Origin: Candidatus Schekmanbacteria bacterium
GTDB taxonomy: Bacteria; CSSED10-310; JACPHN01
Assembly (NCBI GenBank): GCA_016188575.1
Contig: JACPHN010000044.1
Coordinates: 31,616-95,615, forward strand
Direction: 5' to 3'
DNA: 64,000 nt
The notes under the pieces were generated by a model that worked only from the letters and a program-made list of their open reading frames with translations, was not told the origin of the DNA and did no database searches. Below are positions 1 to 7,893 of the stretch, piece after piece; the first letter of the stretch is position 1, and the number at the start of each line of letters is the position of its first letter. The translations under genes and the position numbers were made by a program.

Positions 1-1
1 T

Positions 2-268
2 GCCTTGATTCGCTTCGTACAGGACCGGCCCGGGCACGACCGGCGGTACGCGCTGGACACCTCGCGCGCGCGGCGGCTGGGGTTTCAACCGCAGACGAAC
101 TTCGAGCTTGGCCTGCGCCAGACGGTGCTCTGGTATCGCGACAACGTCGACTGGTGGAAGTCCGTGATTCATCAGGACAAGGACTTTCGCGCCTACTACG
201 AGCGCCAGTATGGAAATCGTCTGAGGAATGGGGTGGAGGCCTTGGCGGAATCTGGTCATGGGGAATGA
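2..268 (+). CDS. rmlB: dTDP-glucose 4,6-dehydratase, C-terminal end (partial)
   Basis: The reading frame is open from the first bases of the window, so the 5' part lies outside. The 88 or so visible residues carry the C-terminal signature of Rml[13 protein letters not shown] near the start, then an LGFQP-type segment and W-Y-R-D-N ahead of the end. RmlB converts dTDP-glucose to dTDP-4-keto-6-deoxyglucose in the cytoplasm, the second step of dTDP-rhamnose and related deoxysugar synthesis. The stop overlaps the start of the rmlD-like gene by 11 bases, so the two are almost surely co-transcribed. A related dTDP or UDP sugar dehydratase cannot be excluded from the tail alone. Confidence 0.85.
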   Translation, partial: ALIRFVQDRPGHDRRYALDTSRARRLGFQPQTNFELGLRQTVLWYRDNVDWWKSVIHQDKDFRAYYERQYGNRLRNGVEALAESGHGE

Positions 269-1109
269 GCGCGTCGTGGTCACCGGCGGGGCAGGAATGC
301 TGGCCCGCGACCTCGTGAAGGTGTTTACAAACCAGTACGAGGTTACCTGCCTGCCCCGCGCGGCGCTCGACGTAGCTGACGAAAACGCGGTGCTCTCATG
401 CTTTCGCGAGCTTCAGCCGAACGTCGTGCTACATGCGGCGGCATACACGCAGGTCGACAGGGCGGAAATGGAATCCGCTGAGGCGTTCCGCGTCAATGCT
501 TCCGGGGCGCGCGCGGTCGCCCGGGCGAGTGCCGCCGTGGGCGCCTTTCTGGTTGCATATTCCACGGATTTTGTGTTCTCGGGTCTGGCGTCCGCGCCCT
601 ACGGTGAGGAGGCCCAGACCGGTCCACTGTGCGCGTACGGGCGCTCGAAGCTCGCCGGTGAGCTGGCGGTCCAGGAAGAAACTGACCGCTACGCCGTGCT
701 GCGCACGGCCTGGCTCTATGGCGCCGGCGGTGGCTGCTTTCCAAAGACCATGCTCCGCCTCGCGGCAGCCGCGGACAAGCCGCTGGCGGTCGTCTGCGAC
801 CAGTTCGGCTCGCCGACATTTTCTGGAGACCTCGCGGCATTGACGGTCGCGGTTGTGCGCCTGCGCTGTCAGGGCCTCTATCACGCCGTCAACGAAGGGG
901 TCGTGTCGTGGTTCGAGTTTGCTCGGGAAGTCTTGCGGTGCGCCGGCGTGGCCCGCGGCGTGACGGCGATCGGTAGCGACGAGCTCGACCGCCCGGCGAA
1001 GCGCCCCGCCTATTCGGCGCTGTGCACGCGGCGGCTCCGGTCCGCCATACGGCTGGCACCGCGATCCTGGCGAGAGGCGCTGGCCGACTTCCTGGAGGAG
1101 ATCAGGTGA
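258..1109 (+). CDS. rmlD: dTDP-4-dehydrorhamnose reductase
   Basis: RmlD reduces dTDP-4-keto-rhamnose to dTDP-L-rhamnose with NAD(P)H. The 283-residue protein opens with the Rossmann motif [11 protein letters not shown] and has the SDR signature YSTDFVFSG followed by YGRSK (Tyr-x3-Lys catalytic pair). A longer frame opens at 228, but the ATG at 258 gives the usual RmlD N-terminus and overlaps the end of rmlB by only 11 bases. Its stop overlaps the next gene's GTG (GTGA at 1106-1109), a translationally coupled operon. rmlA and rmlC are not in the window, so the final sugar depends on genes to the left. Confidence 0.88.
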   Translation: MGNERVVVTGGAGMLARDLVKVFTNQYEVTCLPRAALDVADENAVLSCFRELQPNVVLHAAAYTQVDRAEMESAEAFRVNASGARAVARASAAVGAFLVAYSTDFVFSGLASAPYGEEAQTGPLCAYGRSKLAGELAVQEETDRYAVLRTAWLYGAGGGCFPKTMLRLAAAADKPLAVVCDQFGSPTFSGDLAALTVAVVRLRCQGLYHAVNEGVVSWFEFAREVLRCAGVARGVTAIGSDELDRPAKRPAYSALCTRRLRSAIRLAPRSWREALADFLEEIR

Positions 1110-2110
1110 GCAGCAGCCAGCAGCAGCAGCGGCGCGCCCTGGTCACCGGCGCGGCCGGCTTTGTGGGCCGCCACTTGTGTCGTGAGCTCGCCGCTCGCGG
1201 CGTGATCGTGCATGGCACGCGCCGGCCGCATCCCGGTCAGAGCGTCGCGATGGTCGAAGCTGCCATGCTGCACGAGGCCGAAATCTCCGACCGGGAGCGC
1301 CTGACCGCGATTCTGCGGGAGGTTGAGCCTACCGAGATCTACCACCTTGCCGGCCTCGCCGACGTCGGCGCCGCCTGGCGCCAGCGCGAGCAAACCTACC
1401 GCGTGAATGTCTGGGGCTGTCTCGAGCTCCTCGAGGCGATCGTCACCATTGGCATGACGAACGCTTCGCTGCTCGTCGTGGGCTCCTCGGAGGAATACGG
1501 GACCGTGCCCGCGGAGGAGCAGCCGATACACGAAGACCGACCCCTGGCACCGCGCAGCCCTTACGGCGCCAGCAAGGCTTGCCAGGAGATCCTGGCGTGC
1601 CAGTACGCGCGCGCGTTCGGGCTCGGCGTGCTCGTCGCGCGCCCATTCAACCACGCCGGCCCCGGGCAGCAGACGGGTTTCGTCTGCTCGGACTTCGCCC
1701 GTCAGATCGCGGCCATCGAGCTCGGCCTGGAAGAAGCGCCGCTCCGTGTCGGCAATTTGTCCGCACAGCGCGATTTTACCGACGTGCGCGACGTGGTGCG
1801 AGCATACGCGGATCTGATCGAGAAGGGGCGCCCAGGGGTTGCCTACAACGTCTGCTCGGGGCGGCCGGTGCCCATCGAGGACATTCTCGGGATTCTGCGC
1901 GAAAGCGCGCACCAGCGCATCGCCGTCGCGCGCGACAGCGAGCGGATGCGGCCGAGCGATACGCCGATATTTGTCGGCAGCAGCGAGCGCCTGCAGCGCG
2001 ACACGGGGTGGTCGCCGCAGATTGCTCTCGAGCAGACGCTGCGCGACGTCCTCGCGTACTGGCGCGCGACACTCGGCGCGGAAGGCGCTTCTGCGCGCCG
2101 CGGTCCCTAG
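1106..2110 (+). CDS. rmd: GDP-4-dehydro-6-deoxymannose reductase-like NAD-dependent epimerase/dehydratase
   Basis: Extended SDR of 334 residues: TGAAGFVG nucleotide-binding motif, GSSEEYG, then YGASKACQE with the catalytic Tyr-x3-Lys, and a VARPFNHAGPGQ segment typical of the GDP-mannose dehydratase/Rmd group. Such enzymes reduce GDP-4-keto-6-deoxymannose to GDP-D-rhamnose. The chosen start is the GTG at 1106 that overlaps the rmlD stop; the frame runs further up but only through rmlD. Last gene of the nucleotide-sugar operon; its stop lies 17 bases from the stop of the convergent glycyl radical enzyme gene. Substrate (GDP or dTDP sugar) is inferred from family resemblance; a 4-epimerase role is possible. 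Confidence 0.75.
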   Translation: MSSSQQQQRRALVTGAAGFVGRHLCRELAARGVIVHGTRRPHPGQSVAMVEAAMLHEAEISDRERLTAILREVEPTEIYHLAGLADVGAAWRQREQTYRVNVWGCLELLEAIVTIGMTNASLLVVGSSEEYGTVPAEEQPIHEDRPLAPRSPYGASKACQEILACQYARAFGLGVLVARPFNHAGPGQQTGFVCSDFARQIAAIELGLEEAPLRVGNLSAQRDFTDVRDVVRAYADLIEKGRPGVAYNVCSGRPVPIEDILGILRESAHQRIAVARDSERMRPSDTPIFVGSSERLQRDTGWSPQIALEQTLRDVLAYWRATLGAEGASARRGP

Positions 2111-2127
2111 GCGCGGGGCGTCGCGAG

Positions 2128-4608
2128 CTACGGCATCCCGTGCTCCGCGCGCGAAATGATCTCGTTCTGGGTACTTGGCGTGAGCTCCACGAAGCGCGCA
2201 CTGTAGCCGGAAATGCGCACGAGCAGATCCCCGTACAGGTGGGGCTGGCGCTGCGCGTCGCGCAGGACCTCCGAGCTGACCACGTTCACCTGCAGATGCT
2301 GCCCGCGCAGGCGGAAGAAGTGCGCCTTCACGAGGCTCTTGAACCACCCGGCATCGCCTTTCGACGCGAACAGGCGGGGGTGGAATCGCAAGTTGGCGGA
2401 GGTTCCACCGATCGTGCGCGTGGCGTCGAGGCTCGCGATCGACTTCAGCGTCGCCGTATAGCCCTTGCGCTCGCGCCCCGAGGCCGGGCCGACGCCCACG
2501 GAAAGCGGCTCCGTCGCCTTTCTGCCGTCGGGGGTCGCGCCCACGGCTGCGCCGTAGACGACGTGGCCGGACTCGGAGTGAAAACCCAGCCCGTGCAGTC
2601 CGCCGCGAAAGGTCTTGCGCGACATCAGGGCGTCATGGAAGCGCCCGACCAAATCAGCCGCAACCTCGTCTGCCCGCGGATCGCCGTTGCCGAATTTCGG
2701 GATCTTGTTAAGGAGATAGAGCCGATCGGCCTCGCGGGAGACGAAGTTGGCGCGAAGCAGGCCGCGGAGCTCCGGCAGCGAGTACCGCTGCTCCTCGAAC
2801 ACCGCCGACCGGATGGCGGTCAGCGAATCGGCTAGCGTGGCCAGGCCCACCAGGCTGATCCCGGTGAGGTTGCCGCGGGCTCCACCGGATTTCACGTCCC
2901 GGCCCGATGCCAGCGTGCCCTCGTGGAAAATCGACACGAAGGAGTCCGGAATCAGCTCGCTCTGCGCCGCATCGACTTTCGCCAGGGCGCCCATCGTCAC
3001 GTCCAGAACGTCCTCGGCGAACGCCGCGTAGGCGTCCTCAAAGGAGGCGAAATCCGCGTGCCCGTCTGCGGCCGCGCCGTGCACGAAAAGCTCGAGCGTC
3101 CGCGGCAGGTTCACGAACGCCGCGCAAACCGAACCGTAGGCGCCGCGCGGCGCCGGCTGGACGCACCCGGCGATAATGTAGTCGCGAGCGTCCGCCAGGG
3201 AAAAACCATGGTGCAGGAAGCCGTCGACAATGACCGCATCGTTGAACACGTGCAGGGCGTTCGCGCCGCTCGTGAGGACTTCCATGACGCGGTCGGTGAA
3301 CGCCTCCGGCGATTCTTCGTGCAGGCGGGCGGCGACGTTCGGCTGCAGGAAAGGTGCCGATTCGAGCGCGTCCAACACCATGAACGACAGGTCCGACGTC
3401 ACGTCGCGGCCATCCGCGTTGATCCCCCCGATCGTCAGGGTCAACCGGCCCGTGTTGCCGTCCTCCCAGAGATTGGCGCCGTTCTCGAGGAAGAACACCA
3501 GCTCGTTCGCTTTCACGAAAAACGCCTCGACCAGCTCGCGCGCCGCCTCCCGCGTCAGCCGCCCGGCCGCCAGATCCCGCTCGTAGTAGGGGCGCAGGAT
3601 CACATCAAAGCGCCCGAACGGCACCTCGGACCCGCCGTCGTGCAGCACCATGCCCAGATAGAGGAACCAGTACGCCTGAATGGCCTCGCGAAAGGTCTGC
3701 GGCGGCTGCTCCGGGACCGCGCGCAGCGTGCGCGCCATGTCCAGGAGCTCGGCGCGCCGCTGAGCGTCCTGCGTCTCCACCGCGGCCAGGCGCTCGGCTT
3801 CGCCGGCATACCGCCTGGCCAGCGTGATCAGCGCTGCCGCCGAGACGGCGATCGCCTCATGGAATGCCCGCTGCGGCGCGCCCGCCCCCGCCGCTTCCGC
3901 CCGCTCGCGCGCCTCGCGTGCCACGTCCAGAAGCCCCCGGCTCATCACGCCCGCGATGTCCGGATTGTACAGGTTCACCGCGAACTGGTTGTCGGCCGTG
4001 TACGCGAGCTTGCGCTGCAACGCCTTTTCGCGGCGGGTCAGCGACGACCAGTAGCGGCGATAGGAGGTCCGGGTGCGCCAGTAGGGAAGCACTTGCCGGC
4101 GCAGCCGCGCGCGGTCCTGAGCCGCGATGTGAAACGCCTGAGAGCTCCGCGTCTCGAAACCGTCGAGGGCGCGGTCGAGCAGCAGGGCCACGGCGGGCCG
4201 CATGGCACGCAGCCAGGGACTGAACGGCGCGGCAGCCCGCGTTGCCACCAAAACCGCCGCCGAGGCGGCGTGCTTCGCCACGCGACGCCAGGGGCCGTCG
4301 ACGCGGATGCCGCCGGCCTTGATCTCCGGGAAGATCACCGCGCCACGGCGCTTTTCGGTCATGCTGCCGGCGATCAGCTCACCCGGATAAATGCGGACCG
4401 GGATCTCCTCCATCACCGCCTGGTTTGCGAGCGCGCGCCGCAGGACGAGCGGCTGGCCGTCGTGGCGCGCAAACTCCCGCGTGAAGATCTCGGCGCGGAG
4501 CGTCGAGACCTCGAGGCCCGCTTTCCAGCTTTTCTCGTGCAGCGCGCGCGTGCGTGGTGTTGACAGACCCTGGCGCACGACCGGCGCCGCCATGGTAGCG
4601 ATATCCAT
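2128..4608 (-). CDS. glycyl radical enzyme (PFL/diol-dehydratase superfamily), unknown substrate
   Basis: An 826-residue glycyl radical enzyme. The glycine loop RISGYSARF places the radical glycine at about residue 801, 26 from the C-terminus, as in the family. The thiyl cysteine is in AGCVQP at residue 482. In glycerol/diol dehydratases, choline lyase and isethionate lyase the residue two after this Cys is the catalytic Glu (C-V-E); here it is Gln484. The start is the ATG at 4608, preceded by a strong AGGAGA ribosome site, although the frame continues upstream. These enzymes need a radical-SAM activase and absence of oxygen; no activase gene is in the window. It follows the arsR-like gene on the same strand after 86 bases. 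The reaction cannot be assigned; the changed base argues against a standard diol dehydratase. Confidence 0.9.
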   Translation of the reverse strand: MDIATMAAPVVRQGLSTPRTRALHEKSWKAGLEVSTLRAEIFTREFARHDGQPLVLRRALANQAVMEEIPVRIYPGELIAGSMTEKRRGAVIFPEIKAGGIRVDGPWRRVAKHAASAAVLVATRAAAPFSPWLRAMRPAVALLLDRALDGFETRSSQAFHIAAQDRARLRRQVLPYWRTRTSYRRYWSSLTRREKALQRKLAYTADNQFAVNLYNPDIAGVMSRGLLDVAREARERAEAAGAGAPQRAFHEAIAVSAAALITLARRYAGEAERLAAVETQDAQRRAELLDMARTLRAVPEQPPQTFREAIQAYWFLYLGMVLHDGGSEVPFGRFDVILRPYYERDLAAGRLTREAARELVEAFFVKANELVFFLENGANLWEDGNTGRLTLTIGGINADGRDVTSDLSFMVLDALESAPFLQPNVAARLHEESPEAFTDRVMEVLTSGANALHVFNDAVIVDGFLHHGFSLADARDYIIAGCVQPAPRGAYGSVCAAFVNLPRTLELFVHGAAADGHADFASFEDAYAAFAEDVLDVTMGALAKVDAAQSELIPDSFVSIFHEGTLASGRDVKSGGARGNLTGISLVGLATLADSLTAIRSAVFEEQRYSLPELRGLLRANFVSREADRLYLLNKIPKFGNGDPRADEVAADLVGRFHDALMSRKTFRGGLHGLGFHSESGHVVYGAAVGATPDGRKATEPLSVGVGPASGRERKGYTATLKSIASLDATRTIGGTSANLRFHPRLFASKGDAGWFKSLVKAHFFRLRGQHLQVNVVSSEVLRDAQRQPHLYGDLLVRISGYSARFVELTPSTQNEIISRAEHGMP

Positions 4609-4694
4609 TTCTTTTCTCCTGGTACGAGGTGAGAGTAGGCTCGTCGAATTCGCGCGGCCGCGTGCGCCCGAGACCGCGACGGCCGTGGCGGCGG

Positions 4695-5021
4695 CTAGGC
4701 GCAACATCCGAGCGCCAGACACTGGCGCACCAGCGATGCGAGCGCCTCCAGCCGCGCCAGCATGGTCTCGCCGTCGATGGCATAGAGCACATGCCGCCCT
4801 TCCTTTCGGCGTCTGAGCAGGCCCGCCTCCGCCATCTGCGCGAGGTGACGCGAGACTACCGAGGTGTCCTGGGGCATCTCCGCCGCGATCGCCGCCACGT
4901 CCGCCCACGGCCGGTGGGCGAGGCGCTCGAGCAGGCGAATGCGCACAGGGTCGGCCATGGCGCGGAAAAATGCCGTGTCGAGATTGTCGAAGAGCTGCTG
5001 AACGGAACAGGTCTGGTCCAT
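4695..5021 (-). CDS. ArsR/SmtB-type winged-helix repressor
   Basis: A 108-residue ArsR-family protein: MADPVRIRLLERLA helix, then the recognition segment DTSVVSRHLAQMAEAGLL and a beta-wing with RRKEGRHVLYAI. Members bind operator DNA as dimers and release it on metal or redox signals. The classic arsenite box (ELCVCDL) is absent, but there are Cys4-5 region and Cys-Cys near the C-terminus that could sense metal or redox. Start chosen at the ATG at 5021 with GAGG eight bases upstream; the frame extends but only through the likely promoter. It lies upstream of the glycyl radical enzyme on the same strand and probably controls it. Confidence 0.85.
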   Translation of the reverse strand: MDQTCSVQQLFDNLDTAFFRAMADPVRIRLLERLAHRPWADVAAIAAEMPQDTSVVSRHLAQMAEAGLLRRRKEGRHVLYAIDGETMLARLEALASLVRQCLALGCCA

Positions 5022-5038
5022 GGTGTACCTCGCGCCTT

Positions 5039-5067
5039 GATATATGCATTCATGCGCAACTGTGCAA
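5039..5067 (-). promoter_or_regulatory. candidate promoter for the arsR-glycyl radical enzyme unit
   Basis: Read on the minus strand there is TTGCAC (5062-5067), a 17-base spacer, then TATATC (5039-5044), 18 bases before the repressor start codon. The spacer region holds the partial palindrome ATGCATATAT, which could be an operator for autoregulation. Inferred by eye only. Confidence 0.4.
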
Positions 5068-5089
5068 GTATGGCGCGAACCCGGGGACC

Positions 5090-5300
5090 GCATGGGGCGG
5101 CGGACCGCGTTGCCAGGCCAATCGCTGCTGTGGGCGAAAGCCGGAATCCCGTTCTGGTGTTGGTGTCGAGGAAAGAATCGACCAACGCCGGCACCGCGCG
5201 CTCGTCCGCCATGCCTCCAAGCTCAGTCGTGGCATAGTCGAAGACCGCCGCGCGGCGGACGCTCGGACGGTAGTCGCTAGACTCGAGGCGAGTCAGCCCC
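5090..5300 (-). pseudogene. HEAT-repeat gene remnant
   Basis: A minus-strand frame here reads DYATTELGGMADERAVPALVDS-type sequence, one and a half HEAT-like helices, with no start or stop in sensible places and continuing into the repressor promoter. It looks like decayed coding DNA. The rest of 5094-5940 holds the dispersed repeat at 5376 and nothing else I can support. Confidence 0.25.
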
Positions 5301-5375
5301 AGGCTGCACCTCCGCGAGGGGCCGAGTTTCTCCGGGCGCCATTGTCGGATTGGATCGAGGCCTACCAGAACAACA

Positions 5376-5480
5376 CGGCCCGATGATCCCCGGCCCGGCA
5401 TTGGGGCCTGATGAGGCGCGCCCTGCTCAGCCAAGCCCGCGGTGGGAAGAAGTCTATAGGACGAAACCGGACATTCGGCC
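5376..5480 (-). repeat. dispersed repeat copy 1 (32-base core 5376-5407)
   Basis: Bases 5376-5407 are an exact reverse complement of 63619-63650. Weaker similarity continues to about 5480 (GGCCGAAT and TCTTCCC-CCGC blocks in the same order and similar spacing). The core is rich in CCGGCCCGG-type palindrome. Two copies at opposite ends of the window point to a dispersed family in this genome. Confidence 0.7.
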
Positions 5481-5940
5481 GGCGCCCGGTTCTGTCTGGC
5501 GAAGCGAGGCGAAACAAGCAGTCATGTCCGACGCCCACGGACCGTTAGCCATGCACGCCGCTAGAACGATCCATCGACCCCATCCGTGACGGAGCCCGCA
5601 ACTCCCAGCGTCTTACCGAGCGAAAGTTGCGCGAGGCGCGGCGCCTTCCACGGCAGACGCCGCTCACTGCCGTGATGCGACCTCTCTTTTTCGCGGTCCG
5701 AGTGGTCCGATGATGACCCGGAATCTCCTGCAACGGGAGCACGGTGGTCCATGTCTATTGCCATCTCCGCTGAAAGGGTATGGGGAGCAGTGCTGACGGC
5801 GCCAATACCATCGCACTGCCTCGCTGTCAAGCAGGCCCCCCGTCACCGTGGTCAAGCAGCCGCCAGGCAGCCGACAACTCCTGGCCTCGGGCGCGTGCCT
5901 TACATTGTTGTGGATCGCCAGGTCAGACATTCGTTCCGAG

Positions 5941-7587
5941 TCAGGGCGAAATGCGGTCCGCCGCGAGCTTCTGGACAACGGCCTCGAGCTGCGCGATCCG
6001 CGCCGACATCTCATCGATCCGAGCGTTCTTGGCTTCGAGCTCTGCCTGAAGCTCTTTTACGGCCACCAGCGCGACGCCGGCGACATCCGAAACCGCGATT
6101 CCAGTACTGGATTCGCCGAGCCCAAACGCGGCGTGAAAATCCTCGGCAAACGGCCCCAGGTGCTTCACGGTCGGAGCATCGTGCTTGTAGCTCCACAGTG
6201 CAACCTCCAAGTTCTTCAGATGCCCGAGCACGTTCAATGACTCTGCCGATACCACATGCCCCTTGACCGCGCGACTCGAGCTCTGTGTCAAGGTGCCGGC
6301 GATCCACAAGTTCCCCGCCGCAGTGACCGCGAGGCGCAGGTCGGCGCCGTTATAGAAGGCGGCATTGCCGGCGGGGTAAAGACGCAGGCTGGCGCCGGTG
6401 CCGTCCGACCGGCCGATCTCGAATCCGTCCGTGTACGTCGAGAAGTCAGTCATCCTGAGTCTCCACTGGACGCCCGAAGTCACATGGTCCAGCAAGATGG
6501 TGGGTTGCGCGGGTCTGGCGAGATGGAGGCTGGCAGTCGGTCCGTACGTTCCGAGCCCGATGTTACCCGAGGCGGCGATGGCGAGACTGTTCTGGGGGGA
6601 ACCGGGAAAAATCCGGAACGGGAGCCTCGATCCCGCAGTTACGTCGCGCACGAAGAAGTTCGCCTCGTTGCCAGCGACATCCCACGTCTGTGCCGTGTAG
6701 CCAGAGGTGCCGTCCTGGTTGAATCGGACGGCAGGCGTGTCACCGCTGACCACATCCACATCCTTGACCGGGGAGGAGGTGCCAAGCCCAAGGCGCCCGC
6801 TACTATCAATATAGAGTGACGAGGTCGGTGCGCCCGCAGTTACCAAGAAGGGCGTCCTGGCATTGGTAACGTCATCGATTGCAAACATGCTCCGGCCGCC
6901 GCTAGAAGAATCATTTGCGGTCAGTTGCCAATCGTTGGAAGGAAATGATCCGGTCGAGCTCGTGTCGTCGAACTTGATTCTGAGGTTATTTTCCTTGAGG
7001 CGAATGGTATCGAAGTCAAAATTCTCGTTGTTTACACAATCGAGCCCCACGCACAGGCTGCCAATGGTGATTTGATCGTCGCTGGTCACGACATCGAAGG
7101 GTTGCGCCGTGCCACCGCGGGCTGCGCGATCTCCTGAGGCCGGACCTCGGCCGCCTGGCCCGGGTTCTTCGTCCAAGGGGATTTCGCCGTCGCGGACGGT
7201 GAACGCTCCGGTCATCGTCGCCACCACCGTAGGAAGACGTCTCGAGAGGACCGACGGGCGGCCGTCGGCAGCCAGATCGCTGGCGCTCGGGAAGCGGAAC
7301 AAGGTCAGCTCGTAGCGGTAGCTTCCATCCTTGATTGACTTGCCATTCTTGTCATAAGTGCGGAAGACGATCTGCTTGTCAGAGCCGACCGATACATCAC
7401 TAATTGCCGCATTGCCAACCGATATCTTCAGGTTTGCCCTGTGATAAGATACGTTTGGTATGAATAAGAGCTCCGACGGATAGACCTGTAGCGAGACATC
7501 GTTAGAAGCAGAGAGCATGGAGCTCGACATAGATAAGGCGACAACAAACAGAATTGTCAGAACAGGCAGAAGCGGCGATCGTATCAC
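5941..7587 (-). CDS. secreted protein with C-terminal S74 intramolecular chaperone domain
   Basis: A 548-residue protein. N-terminal signal segment (about residues 1-28), a middle part rich in Asp, Ser and Gly with repeated GLGT/S-SP-type beta segments (as in tail-fibre proteins), and a C-terminal S74 chaperone domain: SSRAVKGHV, then LWSYKHD, HLGPFAEDFH, VALVAVKELQ and a final trimeric coiled coil. In phage tailspikes this domain folds the trimer and cleaves itself off at a Ser; the Ser of SSRAVK is in the right place. Start is the GTG at 7587 with AGGAG eight bases before; the longer frame upstream has no signal peptide. No phage genes are nearby, so this is likely a cell-surface trimeric fibre rather than a tail protein. 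Confidence 0.8.
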   Translation of the reverse strand: MIRSPLLPVLTILFVVALSMSSSMLSASNDVSLQVYPSELLFIPNVSYHRANLKISVGNAAISDVSVGSDKQIVFRTYDKNGKSIKDGSYRYELTLFRFPSASDLAADGRPSVLSRRLPTVVATMTGAFTVRDGEIPLDEEPGPGGRGPASGDRAARGGTAQPFDVVTSDDQITIGSLCVGLDCVNNENFDFDTIRLKENNLRIKFDDTSSTGSFPSNDWQLTANDSSSGGRSMFAIDDVTNARTPFLVTAGAPTSSLYIDSSGRLGLGTSSPVKDVDVVSGDTPAVRFNQDGTSGYTAQTWDVAGNEANFFVRDVTAGSRLPFRIFPGSPQNSLAIAASGNIGLGTYGPTASLHLARPAQPTILLDHVTSGVQWRLRMTDFSTYTDGFEIGRSDGTGASLRLYPAGNAAFYNGADLRLAVTAAGNLWIAGTLTQSSSRAVKGHVVSAESLNVLGHLKNLEVALWSYKHDAPTVKHLGPFAEDFHAAFGLGESSTGIAVSDVAGVALVAVKELQAELEAKNARIDEMSARIAQLEAVVQKLAADRISP

Positions 7588-7893
7588 GGTACTAGCTCCT
7601 GAGGGGAGGATGAGGAAATTCGCATGGGCACTTGGAGAAAGGGCCGGCAACCGGTCACCGCCGCCGCCAGGGGGGAACTCGTGAAAGAGTCTGCAGCAGA
7701 GGTCGCCGAGCATTTGCGAGGCTGCGCCAACGACATTCCGAATGCTCCGAGATTTATCTTCTTGCCTTGTCACTCGCGCCAATAGCCCATCGCCTGCACC
7801 CCCGGGGGCGGCCGGCTGCCGGACACACCCATTCATCGACAGGCCTGTTGCTTGCCCGCGCGACTCGATGACAGACGAAGTAAGGGCTTCATA
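7588..7893. other. intergenic gap between the S74 protein and the cyclase gene
   Basis: About 306 bases without a convincing gene on either strand. The AGGAG site for the S74 protein is at its left edge. I specifically looked here for a short peptide gene or a transglutaminase-like protease that would complete the cassette to the right and saw none. Confidence 0.5.

Noticed and set aside
2923..4563. Long plus-strand frame over the glycyl radical enzyme
   Set aside because: Shadow frame with Arg/Val-rich composition; the minus strand carries the full family signature.
5941..7587. S74 chaperone protein as evidence of a prophage
   Set aside because: No capsid, tail, lysis or integrase genes are nearby, and the protein has a signal peptide.
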